Below, piece after piece: positions 16,698 through 28,422 of a stretch of DNA of 64,000 nt; the first letter of the stretch is position 1, and every line of letters starts with the position of its first letter. A model generated the notes under the pieces. That model did no database searches, was not told the origin of the DNA, and saw only the letters and a list, made by a program, of their open reading frames with translations. The position numbers and the translations under genes were made by a program. This DNA is from Mycobacterium heidelbergense (GTDB taxonomy: Bacteria > Actinomycetota > Actinomycetes > Mycobacteriales > Mycobacteriaceae): NCBI RefSeq assembly GCF_010730745.1, contig NZ_AP022615.1, positions 4,986,577-5,050,576 of the forward strand, read 5' to 3'.

Positions 16698-17588
16698 GCC
16701 CCCACCTCCTTCACCACAGCCGCCCAGCTCCCTGCTCGGCGGATATCATTTAATTCCTTGTCGCAGAACATATTCCACACCCGATACATGGCAGCGCGCT
16801 TATGATCCACGTAGGACATCCGACTAGGGGTGCCGCCACCGGAATGGTCGACAAGACAACCGAGCTCGACAGCCTCGGGGCCGCTGCCAGCCGCGGCGAA
16901 CCGACTCATGTGTTGCGTTGGAGCAATGCTGAACCTGCAGGCAAGCCCCCCCTTGCCGCCAATTGACTTCGGCGCCAAGAGAACCGCCGGCTTCCGTCGC
17001 ATCACCAATAGTGTCGGGACACTCGCCGAAATCCGAATCTTTCCTCATGTTCTTACCCAACCCATTGACCGCAATATCCAGGTCAGCGCAGACGTGTACA
17101 GCACACTTTCGGACGCTTGAAGGCCTTTGGCCAACACAACGTCGCCCAGGAGATCGACGCCCGCAACGGCCACGCCGCCGGTGGCTCGGCGACGAAGCGC
17201 TAGCCACATTTCCGTCTCCTCCAACGTTTTCCGCCACAATCTGACGTGTGTCCGCACAGTATCGAAGACATCGCCTCTTAATGTGCGGTTCCGAGTTAAA
17301 GCCCCAAGCCCGCACCGCTTTCCCGCCTCAGGCAACGCGCTCGTAGACCAGATCTACTGATCATAGCCCTAGCGCAGCCCCGTCGGCAAACATTTACCCG
17401 GGTTAGATTGTTTCAAGGTGAAAATAGTTGCCGGTAAGAACCCTGTAAGGAACCAGTGAGTCCTGCGGCGTAGTTTGGTTATGCGGCACTGATATTCGTG
17501 AGTTCGGGGGGCGGGCCGGTACGTCTGCTCCAACGGAATTGCCGATTCGCCTTCTCTTGGCATGGTTCGTCGCTTACCATCGGCATCC
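16698..17588. other. gene-free region
   Basis: About 890 bases between the divergent PE and MarR genes. No frame could be supported on either strand; the longest have mixed composition and no recognisable motif. It may hold decayed coding sequence in addition to two promoters. Confidence 0.4.
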
Positions 17589-18149
17589 ATGAACGGCCTC
17601 ATCGGCGGCCGAACCGCCAGCGACATTCCCGGGTTGGATATAGCCGAACAGAAGTCATGGGAGAATTTCCTCGCTGCGGCCATCCACGTGTACGCCGTCC
17701 TGAACGGCAGGCTCGACGAGGCCCACCGGTTATCGCTGGGCGACGTCAATTTGCTGCAGATCTTGAGCAACTCCCCCGGCGGCAGCGCCCGCATGGGCGA
17801 CCTGGCCGCCGCGCTGCCCTCGCCCCCAACGCATGTCACAAGGAAAGTCCGTCGTCTCGAAGGTCAGGATCTGGTGCGACGCTGTGTCAGCCCCACCGAT
17901 CGGCGCGGGGTGATCGCCACCATCACCGAGAAAGGTCGGGTGGTGGCGGAGCACGCCATGGTCACGTACGCCCGGGAAGTCCGCAAGATCTTCCTCTCCC
18001 AGATGTCGCAGGCCCAGGTCGGCGCCATGGAAGACAGGTGCTACCGCATCGCGGAGGCGCTGAAGGACTCCGAAGCGACGGCGAACCTTGTTCATTTGTC
18101 GACTCGACGCGCCCGGCACCCCGGTCCGCTGCGAGGGCCAGAAACCTGA
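17589..18149 (+). CDS. MarR-family transcriptional regulator
   Basis: 186 residues from ATG 17589; an in-frame ATG at 17562 is also possible. The winged helix is clear: LSLGDVNLLQILSNSPGG, then RMGDLAAALPSPPTHVTRKV and RLEGQDLVRRCVSPTDRRG (the wing with the conserved Asp-Arg-Arg). It should act as a dimer and bind a palindrome, often its own promoter. Its ligand is unknown. It stands alone on the plus strand, convergent with the cyclophilin gene. Confidence 0.88.
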   Translation: MNGLIGGRTASDIPGLDIAEQKSWENFLAAAIHVYAVLNGRLDEAHRLSLGDVNLLQILSNSPGGSARMGDLAAALPSPPTHVTRKVRRLEGQDLVRRCVSPTDRRGVIATITEKGRVVAEHAMVTYAREVRKIFLSQMSQAQVGAMEDRCYRIAEALKDSEATANLVHLSTRRARHPGPLRGPET

Positions 18150-18176
18150 CGCAAGCGGCGCGGGACCTCACGTCTA

Positions 18177-19043
18177 TCAGCCGACCTGTACTGACTTGAT
18201 AGTGACGCCGGTGACCGGCGCACCGTCCTGACCGCCGCCAGCGACGCCCGCTCTGGCGACCTTGTCCAGCGTAGCCAGCCCGTCGGCCCGGATGGTGCCG
18301 AAGACGGTGTATCCCGGTGGTAGCTGGGAGTCCTTGTACACCAGAAAGAACTGGCTGCCGTTGGTGTCGGCGCCGGTATTGGCCATGGCAAGCGTCCCGC
18401 GCGGATAGAGTACGGGCTTACGCAGCGCAGGGTCGTCGGACTTGTACTGATCGGTTGGGTACTCGTTGGCGAACTGGTAACCCGGGCCGCCGGTGCCGTC
18501 GCCCTTGGGATCGCCGCACTGCAGTACGCCCAGTTTGGGCGATGTGGTCAACCGGTGGCAGTGGGTGTCGTCGAAGAACTTTTGCTTGGCCAGGCTGGTG
18601 AAACTGTTGACCGTGCACGGTGATTCGTTGTTGGCCAGGAGCAGGCCGATGGGGCCCTGGTCGGTCACAATGTTGGCACTCGTCTGAGGCGGGTCAGTGG
18701 AAACCTTGCCCGCTCGCGGTGGATCCACCGGTTTGCTGGCGGGTTCGGGCGCTAGCGGGTATTGGCAGTCGGCGCCGACATTCGCCGACCGCGTGAACGG
18801 CGGAAGATGCGCTACCCCTCCAGCGGGAGACGCGGAAGTGCTCGTTGCCGCCGCTGCCTTGTGGTGGTCATCGCGGTTGGCGAGGTAAATGCCGCCCGCT
18901 ATTGCGGCAATGGCGACTACCACCGCCACCGACGAGCCTACAATGGTCAAAATCCGGCGGCGACGCTCCTGTTGGGCTTGACGTTCCAGGTGCCGTTGCA
19001 GCTTGCGCTTGGCTTTCGCACGTCGCTCTTCGTTCGTCGACAC
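18177..19043 (-). CDS. ppiB: membrane-anchored peptidyl-prolyl isomerase (cyclophilin, PpiB-like)
   Basis: 288 residues from a GTG at 19043 with GGAGG nearby. A cytoplasmic basic N-terminus (KAKRKLQRHLERQ) precedes one membrane segment (about residues 32-54), a flexible linker and a cyclophilin domain. Visible cyclophilin motifs are FFDDTHCHRLTT, GGPGYQFANEYP, GTLAMANTGADTNGSQFFLVY and TVFGTI. Family members catalyse cis-trans isomerisation of proline bonds, here outside the membrane. The form matches M. tuberculosis PpiB (Rv2582), although the gene context differs. Confidence 0.88.
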   Translation of the reverse strand: MSTNEERRAKAKRKLQRHLERQAQQERRRRILTIVGSSVAVVVAIAAIAGGIYLANRDDHHKAAAATSTSASPAGGVAHLPPFTRSANVGADCQYPLAPEPASKPVDPPRAGKVSTDPPQTSANIVTDQGPIGLLLANNESPCTVNSFTSLAKQKFFDDTHCHRLTTSPKLGVLQCGDPKGDGTGGPGYQFANEYPTDQYKSDDPALRKPVLYPRGTLAMANTGADTNGSQFFLVYKDSQLPPGYTVFGTIRADGLATLDKVARAGVAGGGQDGAPVTGVTIKSVQVG

Positions 19044-19123
19044 GCCGCTATCCCTCCGTGATCGGCCTGTAAGCCAGGGCCGGGCATCCTTCCCCACAGG
19101 AAGGCTGCGATTCGTTGTTCGGG

Positions 19124-20191
19124 TCAGGTGCCCTGAATGGCGGCACAGGCTCCCAGGACCGTTGTGGACAGGTAATTGGCCGCATTCGCCAGATGGTTGT
19201 CGGCCGGCGAATAGGTCGGCACGGCAAGCGCGAAAGCGCGGCGGTACTGGGCGGAGAGGCTCGCAAAATCCTGCCAAGTGAGGTTGCCGCTGCTGCGGCC
19301 CAGCTCCTCCAGCTGGCCGGCGAATGTGTTCATCACCTGTGCGGCGGCATAGTTAGTGGCCTTTTGCTCGTTGCTCCACAGCATGACGGGAATATTTGGG
19401 TCGATGTTCCGCCACGCGGCGGTTTGTCGGCCGAACTGATCCAGTGCCGACTTCCATTGGGCGCAGGTGGGATTGGGGCGGGTGAGGAAGGGTGCCGGGT
19501 TTGTCAGGTTTCCCACCGGCGCTACCTTTGACGGTGAGTCACCGGGCGGCACCATCGGACCGCGCACCGCCGCTGCCCCATCGGTGATGGCACTGCAGAT
19601 CGCCCCGAGTGCGGATGCCGCGCTGTTAGCGGTGCCGGCGAAGTTGTCGTCAGCCGGGACGTATTTTGGGATATGCATGGCATAAGCGAACGCGTAAGCG
19701 ATGAATTGCTCATAGAGTTCGCGCATGATCCGATGAGGCGTCAACTTGACCAGGCCGACGGTCTGCGCGGCCGCATCACGCATCGACTGAGCCGCGGCCG
19801 CAAACTGCATACGCTGTTTGTCGTCCCACGCCGAAGCTGGGACCGATCGGTCTCGATCGTTCCAAATGCCCTGCCCGTCGTTGGCCAGCGAATTGTTGAT
19901 CTGCGTCCAAGCCGCACAGCTGGGATCGTCGGTGATGACAACGGCGGGCCCGACGTCATGGGCGCTGGCGACCGGCGGCCCCGTCTGGGTCGTATTCGTC
20001 CCGGACTGAGCTGACGACGAATCGTTTCCGGAATCGCTGTGGTTGAAAAACAACACGACCGCGAGGATGATCGCCAAAGCGGCCACCAAAGTGACCGCGC
20101 CCAATGCCCGCTTCAGGTTTTTCTTATCATCCGGCTCGTCGATGTCATCGTCGTCGTCATCATCGTTGTCGAACTCTTGGGTGCGAGACAT
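19124..20191 (-). CDS. membrane protein with two tandem repeat domains
   Basis: 355 residues from ATG 20191. A polyacidic N-terminus (ten Asp within residues 8-20) is followed by one membrane segment (about residues 30-49) and two similar extracytoplasmic domains of roughly 120 residues. Each begins CAxW, contains AAAQ(S/V)M, then Y(V/S)PADN(N/H)(F/L)A(G/N) and ends LGA(I/C)C(S/A)AI. The duplication is clear from the shared Cys-Trp start and Pro-Ala-Asp-(Asp/Asn) block. Function is unknown. Two Cys per domain could form disulfides. It is upstream of and co-directional with the ppiB-like gene. Confidence 0.75.
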   Translation of the reverse strand: MSRTQEFDNDDDDDDDIDEPDDKKNLKRALGAVTLVAALAIILAVVLFFNHSDSGNDSSSAQSGTNTTQTGPPVASAHDVGPAVVITDDPSCAAWTQINNSLANDGQGIWNDRDRSVPASAWDDKQRMQFAAAAQSMRDAAAQTVGLVKLTPHRIMRELYEQFIAYAFAYAMHIPKYVPADDNFAGTANSAASALGAICSAITDGAAAVRGPMVPPGDSPSKVAPVGNLTNPAPFLTRPNPTCAQWKSALDQFGRQTAAWRNIDPNIPVMLWSNEQKATNYAAAQVMNTFAGQLEELGRSSGNLTWQDFASLSAQYRRAFALAVPTYSPADNHLANAANYLSTTVLGACAAIQGT

Positions 20192-20307
20192 CACGCTCGG
20201 CAGCTTAAATGAGAACCCGCCCACTGTCGACGAATTCGCGATTTGCGTCCACCTTGGACGTAACAGGCGGATGACCGATCTAGTCGTGATACGCCGACCA
20301 TGAGTAT

Positions 20308-20344
20308 GCGGCGGGCGGGAAGTTCGGCCTTCCCGCCCCGCCGC
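20308..20344 (-). terminator. GC-rich hairpin after the exported-protein gene
   Basis: Arms at 20308-20321 and 20330-20344 pair over 14 bp with one bulge and an 8-base loop. They start 11 bases after the stop of the 20355-21494 gene. No U-tract. Confidence 0.6.
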
Positions 20345-20354
20345 TGCGTGTTGC

Positions 20355-21494
20355 TCAGAGAGCGCCGAGCACTGCGGTGACGATCCTCAGCAACGCGCCG
20401 GGAATGATCCCAGCCAGATTGCCGCCGAGACCGCTCGCCAGGCCGGTAATGCCGTTGGCGCCCAGCATTGTGGTGAGCTGGGCGGCCGTCGATCCAGCGG
20501 CCACAGCCGCTGCGGGCGTCGTAGACTGACCCAGTGCCTGCGCGAGCTGGTTGGGCCAGGTCACCAGCAGCTGCTGAAGCAGGCTGCCGCTATTGAGGAG
20601 TCCGGTGAAGGCCTGGCCCGTGGGGTTGTACAGGGCGCTCGGGTTGACGTAGCCGTTGAGAAGGTTGCCGACGAAGTTGGCGGGCATCTTGAGGGCGTCG
20701 GTCACCGCGCCCCCGAGGTTCCCGGTGGACAGGTCGCCGCCGATCTTGCCGAGATCCTGTAACGCCCCGAAGGTGACGCTGATCTGCGGAGACAGCAGGG
20801 CGCCGCTGAGGGCTTTCAGGTTTGAATAGCTCAAAAACGTGTTGGACACATTGGTCAAGGTTTGCAGCATCTCGCCGGGGATCGTCGGCGTCGGCGTCGC
20901 CCCGGCCTTAGCGGTATTGAGGATCGGGCTCAGCAGGGGCTTGAGCGTGTGGTCCATCGCTTCCAGCACCCACTCGTCGTAGTAGCCGAACGCGCCGTAG
21001 AAGTTGCCCTGCCCGAGCGAGGTCAGGATCTCTTGCAGGGTGCTTCCGGTCTCCGTAACGCCGGCATGCGTCACGCTTCCCCCGAACAGCCCGAAGACGA
21101 AACCGTCGTCGCCGCCGTACCACCCGCCGTAAAGCGCGTTCTGCAAACCCGTTTGGGCGCCCAACAGCCCGGCGTTGATCAGGCCGCCGTAGCCCGACAG
21201 GTTGCCGCCGATCTGGTCCAGCAGTCCGGGAATCGCAATCTCGGCCTGGCTACCCAGGATCTGCAGGTTGGCGACCGATTGATTGAAGACATCTTGGTAG
21301 TCGGTGACTACATCACCGATCCCGCTGGTGAGTTCCACCGCCCGCTGCTGGATCTCGACCGGGACGGGGGCGGGGGCTATGGGCGTCACGGCGATCAGGC
21401 TGGCGCCGACCATGGCGGCACCGGCTACCAGTAATTTGTGCGGACCGGCCCGCAAAATCTGGCCGGTCGAATCGGAACGAAGGGCAAGCTGCAC
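20355..21494 (-). CDS. mycobacterial exported protein (paralogue of 8016-9251)
   Basis: 379 residues from a GTG preceded by AAAGGAG. A hydrophobic signal (LLVAGAAMVGASLIAVTP) is followed by VPVEIQQRAVELTSGIGDVV, the shared signature of this exported family. The body is rich in Gly, Leu and Asn with repeating LxxGNxxGA segments, and it ends in a hydrophobic helix (ALLRIVTAVLGAL). No catalytic motif is seen. It may be an outer-membrane or surface protein. Function unknown. Confidence 0.8.
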   Translation of the reverse strand: MQLALRSDSTGQILRAGPHKLLVAGAAMVGASLIAVTPIAPAPVPVEIQQRAVELTSGIGDVVTDYQDVFNQSVANLQILGSQAEIAIPGLLDQIGGNLSGYGGLINAGLLGAQTGLQNALYGGWYGGDDGFVFGLFGGSVTHAGVTETGSTLQEILTSLGQGNFYGAFGYYDEWVLEAMDHTLKPLLSPILNTAKAGATPTPTIPGEMLQTLTNVSNTFLSYSNLKALSGALLSPQISVTFGALQDLGKIGGDLSTGNLGGAVTDALKMPANFVGNLLNGYVNPSALYNPTGQAFTGLLNSGSLLQQLLVTWPNQLAQALGQSTTPAAAVAAGSTAAQLTTMLGANGITGLASGLGGNLAGIIPGALLRIVTAVLGAL

Positions 21495-21698
21495 GGCATC
21501 TCCTTTAGGTACTCAGCCATTGACGTCCGCCACCACGGGCGCCATGGACGCTACCTGGGGGCCCTCTGCGACACAATAGGTTTGCCTTAGCTAATTGAGG
21601 CTAGGCTGGCCTTATCAAGGTCGGCGCACGTCGGGGCCGTGCGATGTGCGTGGGATCACACGTCGACCACCGGGAGGCGCACCGGCCCGCCTGCGGAT

Positions 21699-22985
21699 TC
21701 AGCCGGCGACGGCCCCGGGCTCGGGGAACGGCGCGCCGAACTCGGGGACGGGCGCGAGCCCGCGCTTGCGGGCCTTGGCGGCGGCCTGGCGGATCAGCTT
21801 GTAGATGCCGACGAACGCGGCATGATCGGTCGCCACGAACGGCGTCAGCAGCCGGTTGTGCACCAGCGCGAACGCGATCCCCTCCGCCGGGTAGGCCCAG
21901 CCGACCGAACCGCCCATCCCGACGTGACCGAAGCCCGGCATCACGTTCCCGATCGGCAGGCTGTGGTAGCCCAGGTGGAAAGCCAACGGCACGAACAGGT
22001 TCCGGTCGGGCCGCAGGCTCGGCCGGCCCGTCAGGCCCGCCACCAGTTCGCGGGACAAAAACCGGGTGCCGTCGATCTCACCGCCGTTGGCGATGGCCCC
22101 GTACATGCGCGCCAGCGCGCGGGCCGTCGCGACCCCGTTGGCCGCCGGAATCTCCGCGTCCAGCAGCGGGACCTCGCCCTGGACGGCGGCAATCATGCCC
22201 GGGAAGTACATGGAACGAAACGCGCCCGACAGCTCGTTGGCGACCCTGCGCGTCACGCAGTCGACGACCGGGTTGGCGACGATGCTCTGCGGCATGATGA
22301 TCTCGGCGACCCGGGTCGGGGACTCGGCCGGCGGGCGACCCAGGTGCATGCCGTCGGTGTCCAGCGGCTCGGCGAGCTCCTCGCGGATCAGCGCGCGCAT
22401 GCCCTGCCCGGTCACCGCCCGGGCAAGCCCCGACATCAGCCAACCGAAGGTCAGCGCGTGGTACGCGGGTTTGCCGAGCAGCCGTCCCGGAGGCGCGGCG
22501 GCCAGCCGGCTTTCCATCACGACGTGATCCAGCAAGTCCTCCCGGGTGGCGCCCCGCAGGCCCGACAGGCCGGCGGCGTGCCTCATCACCTCGCGCACGG
22601 TGAGTGCCGCCTTGCCGTTGGCCGCGAACTCCGGCCAGTACTCGGCAACCGGGGCCTCGTAGTCGATCAGCCCGCGATCGGCGAGCCGGTGGATGACCGT
22701 GGCGGCCATTCCCTTGGTCGCCGAGAACACCATGGGGGCGGTGTCGGCCGACCACGGCGCGTGACCGCCCCGGTCAGCCCAGCCTTTCCAGACGTCGACG
22801 GCGGGTTGCCCGTCGACGTACACCGCCAGTGCTCCGCCACCGAACCGACGCCCGGGGAACATGGTGGAAAAGCTGCGCACGACGCAATCGAAGTGTGGGT
22901 CCGCCGCGCCGAACACACCATGGCCCGCGTCAGGGCCATCGTGGGGAGGGACCGCGCGGCGATCGACCCATGATTCCACCGTCAC
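21699..22985 (-). CDS. lipL: LipL, serine beta-lactamase-fold esterase/lipase
   Basis: 428 residues, like M. tuberculosis LipL (Rv1497, 429). The catalytic SxxK of class C beta-lactamase-like esterases is MVFSATKG. The Tyr motif is LIDYEAPVAEYWPEF, and LTVREVMRHAAGLSG and GFGHVGMGGSVGW (the HxG-like block) follow. Relatives hydrolyse short-chain esters and lipids. It is last in the mutA-mutB-meaB-lipL minus-strand run, the same order as in M. tuberculosis. Confidence 0.93.
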   Translation of the reverse strand: MTVESWVDRRAVPPHDGPDAGHGVFGAADPHFDCVVRSFSTMFPGRRFGGGALAVYVDGQPAVDVWKGWADRGGHAPWSADTAPMVFSATKGMAATVIHRLADRGLIDYEAPVAEYWPEFAANGKAALTVREVMRHAAGLSGLRGATREDLLDHVVMESRLAAAPPGRLLGKPAYHALTFGWLMSGLARAVTGQGMRALIREELAEPLDTDGMHLGRPPAESPTRVAEIIMPQSIVANPVVDCVTRRVANELSGAFRSMYFPGMIAAVQGEVPLLDAEIPAANGVATARALARMYGAIANGGEIDGTRFLSRELVAGLTGRPSLRPDRNLFVPLAFHLGYHSLPIGNVMPGFGHVGMGGSVGWAYPAEGIAFALVHNRLLTPFVATDHAAFVGIYKLIRQAAAKARKRGLAPVPEFGAPFPEPGAVAG

Positions 22986-23048
22986 ACTTTCGAATTTACG
23001 TGGATTTCATACTGCCCGACGGCAAACAAAGATTAATTTACCTTTCCG

Positions 23049-24020
23049 TTAGCGAGACGCTGCGTCCAGTATTTGCTGGGCCGCCAGCGCGGGGGTCAGC
23101 TCCCCCGCCTTGACCCGGCGTTCGACGTCGGCGCGGATCTTGCGCACGTCCGGGTTGGACAGCACCCGGTGCACGACCGTGTCGCGGACCATCTGCCAGG
23201 TCCAGTCCACCTGCTGGGCCCGCCGGCGCTCGTCGAACTCGCCGGCCTCGGTGAGCACCTGACGATGGCGCTCGATGGTGTCCCACAGCTCGGTCAGGCC
23301 GGTCCCCTCCGTCGCGCTCATCGTGAGAACCGGTGGGCGCCACAGCGTCTCACGCGGGTGGATCAATCTGATCGCGCCGGACAGTTCGCGCGCGGCCTTT
23401 CGCGCCTCGGCCAGGTGCTCGCCGTCGGCTTTGTTGACCACCACGACGTCGGCCAGCTCCAGCACGCCCTTCTTGATGCCCTGCAGCTGATCGCCGGCGC
23501 GCGCCAGGGTCAACAGCACGAAGGTGTCGACCATGTTGGCCACGGCCACCTCGGACTGGCCGACGCCGACGGTCTCGACGAGGATCACGTCGAACCCGGC
23601 CGCCTCCAGCAGCACGATGGTCTCCCGGGTGGCCTTCGCCACCCCGCCCAGCGTGCCCGAGGTCGGCGACGGGCGGACGTAGGCGTCAGGGTGCACCGCC
23701 AGGCGCGCCATCCGCGTCTTGTCGCCCAGGATCGAGCCGCCGGTCCGCGTCGACGACGGGTCGACGGCCAGCACCGCGACCCGATGGCCGTGCCCGATCA
23801 GCTGCATGCCGAGCGACTCGATGGTGGTGGACTTCCCCACCCCGGGCACACCGGTGATGCCGACGCGGTGCGCGTTTCCCGAGTGCGGCATCAGCTCCAG
23901 CAGCAGCCGCTGGGCCTTTTCCTGGTGGTCGGCGCGGGTGGACTCCAGCAGGGTGATGGCGCGCGGCAGGGCCGCGCGATCGCCGCCGCGGATGGCCTTG
24001 GCCAAACGTTCCGGCGTCAT
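23049..24020 (-). CDS. meaB: MeaB/ArgK-type GTPase, methylmalonyl-CoA mutase chaperone
   Basis: 323 residues from ATG 24020, chosen because GGGGGG lies just upstream; a TTG nine codons earlier is the alternative. Walker A is GVPGVGKST, followed by LAVDPSSTRTGGSILGDKTRM (the MeaB signature), ETVGVGQSE (switch/Walker B) and VVNKAD (guanine specificity). The protein gates B12 cofactor delivery to, and protects, the methylmalonyl-CoA mutase encoded immediately upstream. In M. tuberculosis mazE4/mazF4 lie between mutB and this gene (Rv1496); here the gap is about 80 bases. Confidence 0.95.
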   Translation of the reverse strand: MTPERLAKAIRGGDRAALPRAITLLESTRADHQEKAQRLLLELMPHSGNAHRVGITGVPGVGKSTTIESLGMQLIGHGHRVAVLAVDPSSTRTGGSILGDKTRMARLAVHPDAYVRPSPTSGTLGGVAKATRETIVLLEAAGFDVILVETVGVGQSEVAVANMVDTFVLLTLARAGDQLQGIKKGVLELADVVVVNKADGEHLAEARKAARELSGAIRLIHPRETLWRPPVLTMSATEGTGLTELWDTIERHRQVLTEAGEFDERRRAQQVDWTWQMVRDTVVHRVLSNPDVRKIRADVERRVKAGELTPALAAQQILDAASR

Positions 24021-24102
24021 CTGGCCCCCCACCACGCGAGGCTGCAACTAGCGACGCATTCCTCGAGTAGCGGCGTCGTGGAATACAGTTTCGCGGCAAC
24101 CA

Positions 24103-26355
<2,253 letters not shown>

Positions 26356-26360
26356 TGCGG

Positions 26361-28238
26361 CTACGCTCCCAACCGGGCGAGAAGATTCGAAAGGGCTTGG
26401 ACCGCATCAATTTTCGCGGTCAGGAACTCGTCCGGCCGGTGCTCGGCATCCGCCACCGCCTTTTCCGGTCCGGCCAGGTACACCCTCGACACACCGGCCC
26501 CACGGGCCGCCGCGACGACGCCCGCGGCCTCGTCCCGGTAGCGCTGGTCGGTGCCGCAGATGACCGCCACGCCCGGCGACCCGGCGTCCCCGACGGCCGC
26601 CGCGACAGCGGCGGAGTCGACGGTGCCCGGATTGACCGCCTCGACGCCGCCCGACGCCAGCAGGTTCGTCGCGAACGTGGCCCGGATGTTGTGCTCGGCC
26701 AGCGGGCCCAACGGAAGCAACAGCGCCCGCGGGCGTGAACCGGTGCGGGCCAGAAAGGCATCGGAGCGGTCGCGCAGCGCTTCGAACGCGGCGGCGTAGC
26801 GCGCCAGGTTGCCGGCGGCCAGCGGCGAGGCCGACGAATCACCGTGTGGCAGCGCCGGTTCGGACAGGTTCGGGAATTCATTGACACCGGTGATCGCGGT
26901 GCGGCGGTGCGCGATGTCGTCGGCGCGTCGCGCGGCGATCTCGGCGATCCGCTCGGCGATGTACGCGCGTGCGCCGACGAATCCGCCGTGCGCCTCGATG
27001 GACTGGAAATGCTCCCAGGCCCGCTGCGCCAGCCGCTGGGTGAGGTCCTCGACGAACCACGATCCGCCGGCGGGGTCCAGCACCCGGCCGACGTGCGACT
27101 CTTCCAGGAGCAGCAGCTGGGTGTTGCGGGCGATCCGGCGCGCGAAGCTGCGCGCCGTGCCGGGAAAGCCGCCCGGGATCGCCGCGTCGAACGGCAGCAC
27201 CAGCACGGTGGCGGCGCCGCCGACGCCCGCGCCGAACGCGGCCAGCGTGCAGCGCAGCATGTTCACCCACGGGTCGCGCTGGGTCATCATCGGCAGCGAC
27301 GTTTCCGCGTGCACGGTGACGGCGCCGCCCTGCGGGTCGCCGAGCACCTCGGCGACCCGCGCCCACAGTTGGCGCGCGGCCCGCATCTTGGCGAGCGTCA
27401 TGAACTGGTCGTCGTCGGCGGCCAGCCGGAAACTGATCTGCCGCAACGCCTCGCCGACCGTCAGCCCGGATTCGGTGAGCAGCCGAAGGTAGGCCACCCC
27501 GGCGGCGACCGTGCCGGCCAGCTCCCATGTCGCGTTGGCGCCCAGGTTGTGGAAGGCGGGCCCGTCGACGGTGATCGCCCGCACGCCGCAATGACGCGAC
27601 GCCCGCTCGGCGGCCGTGACGACCTCGCCGAGCGCGGGCGCGGGACGGTCGCTCAGCGACGCGGTGAGCGGGTCGCCGCCCAGGTCGATCGAGAGCGTGG
27701 CGCGCTGTTCGGGTTCCACCCGGGCCGCCAGCGCCAGCATGACGTCGCCGGCGGCGGCGTAGTCGGCGCCGGCGACGAGGAGGACCGGCGCCATGCTCAG
27801 GTACACGCCGTCGAGGGCGCCCTCGAGCTGGTCGGGGGTGACGCCGGACTCCCCTATCCGGAGCACCAGCGCGCTGGCCCCGTTGGCCAGCGCGTCGAGC
27901 ACGGCCGAATTGACGTCCTTGGCCGCGACCCCGGCGACCCGGTCGGCCGGAAAGGCCTCGGCCACCTTCCATCCGGACTTGACGTCGCGCAGCGCGTCGC
28001 CCCCACGCACGTACGGCCACTCGCCGGGCAGCGGCGGTTCCGGCAGCTCGTCGAGCGCGGTGTAGAGCGCCCGGATGGCGATCCCGTCGTAGGTCGGGGT
28101 CTCCAGCAGCCGCTCGGGCCGGTCGCCCAGCTCCGTGGGGTCCTTCCGGGTGCTTTTGGACAGCACCCCGGCGACCGCCGTGCGCCAGCGCCCGCGAACC
28201 TGTTCTAGGTCGGCGAGCTCGGGTACATCAATGGACAC
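26361..28238 (-). CDS. mutA: methylmalonyl-CoA mutase small subunit
   Basis: 625 residues from a GTG with GGGAG upstream; M. tuberculosis MutA (Rv1492) is 615. The same barrel fold as MutB is recognisable (DPAGGSWFVEDLTQRLAQRAW), but the C-terminal B12 domain lacks DxHxxG (AVICGTDQRYRDEAAG), as expected for the non-catalytic subunit. It forms the heterodimer with MutB. It shares a divergent promoter region with the TVP38-type gene. Confidence 0.95.
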   Translation of the reverse strand: MSIDVPELADLEQVRGRWRTAVAGVLSKSTRKDPTELGDRPERLLETPTYDGIAIRALYTALDELPEPPLPGEWPYVRGGDALRDVKSGWKVAEAFPADRVAGVAAKDVNSAVLDALANGASALVLRIGESGVTPDQLEGALDGVYLSMAPVLLVAGADYAAAGDVMLALAARVEPEQRATLSIDLGGDPLTASLSDRPAPALGEVVTAAERASRHCGVRAITVDGPAFHNLGANATWELAGTVAAGVAYLRLLTESGLTVGEALRQISFRLAADDDQFMTLAKMRAARQLWARVAEVLGDPQGGAVTVHAETSLPMMTQRDPWVNMLRCTLAAFGAGVGGAATVLVLPFDAAIPGGFPGTARSFARRIARNTQLLLLEESHVGRVLDPAGGSWFVEDLTQRLAQRAWEHFQSIEAHGGFVGARAYIAERIAEIAARRADDIAHRRTAITGVNEFPNLSEPALPHGDSSASPLAAGNLARYAAAFEALRDRSDAFLARTGSRPRALLLPLGPLAEHNIRATFATNLLASGGVEAVNPGTVDSAAVAAAVGDAGSPGVAVICGTDQRYRDEAAGVVAAARGAGVSRVYLAGPEKAVADAEHRPDEFLTAKIDAVQALSNLLARLGA

Positions 28239-28422
28239 CGATTTGCTCCCTATTTCCCAGCACATGGCAGTGTTGTGTGGGGTTGCTCGGGGTCTGCCAC
28301 GTACTAATGAGGCTAATTGATCGGGGCTCGTCGCTAAAAACGGCGGGGTCGGCTCGGGGCGCCGATGAAACGCCAGCCTCGGGATACGAGTTATTCATCT
28401 GGGCCCCGTACCCTTGACAGGC

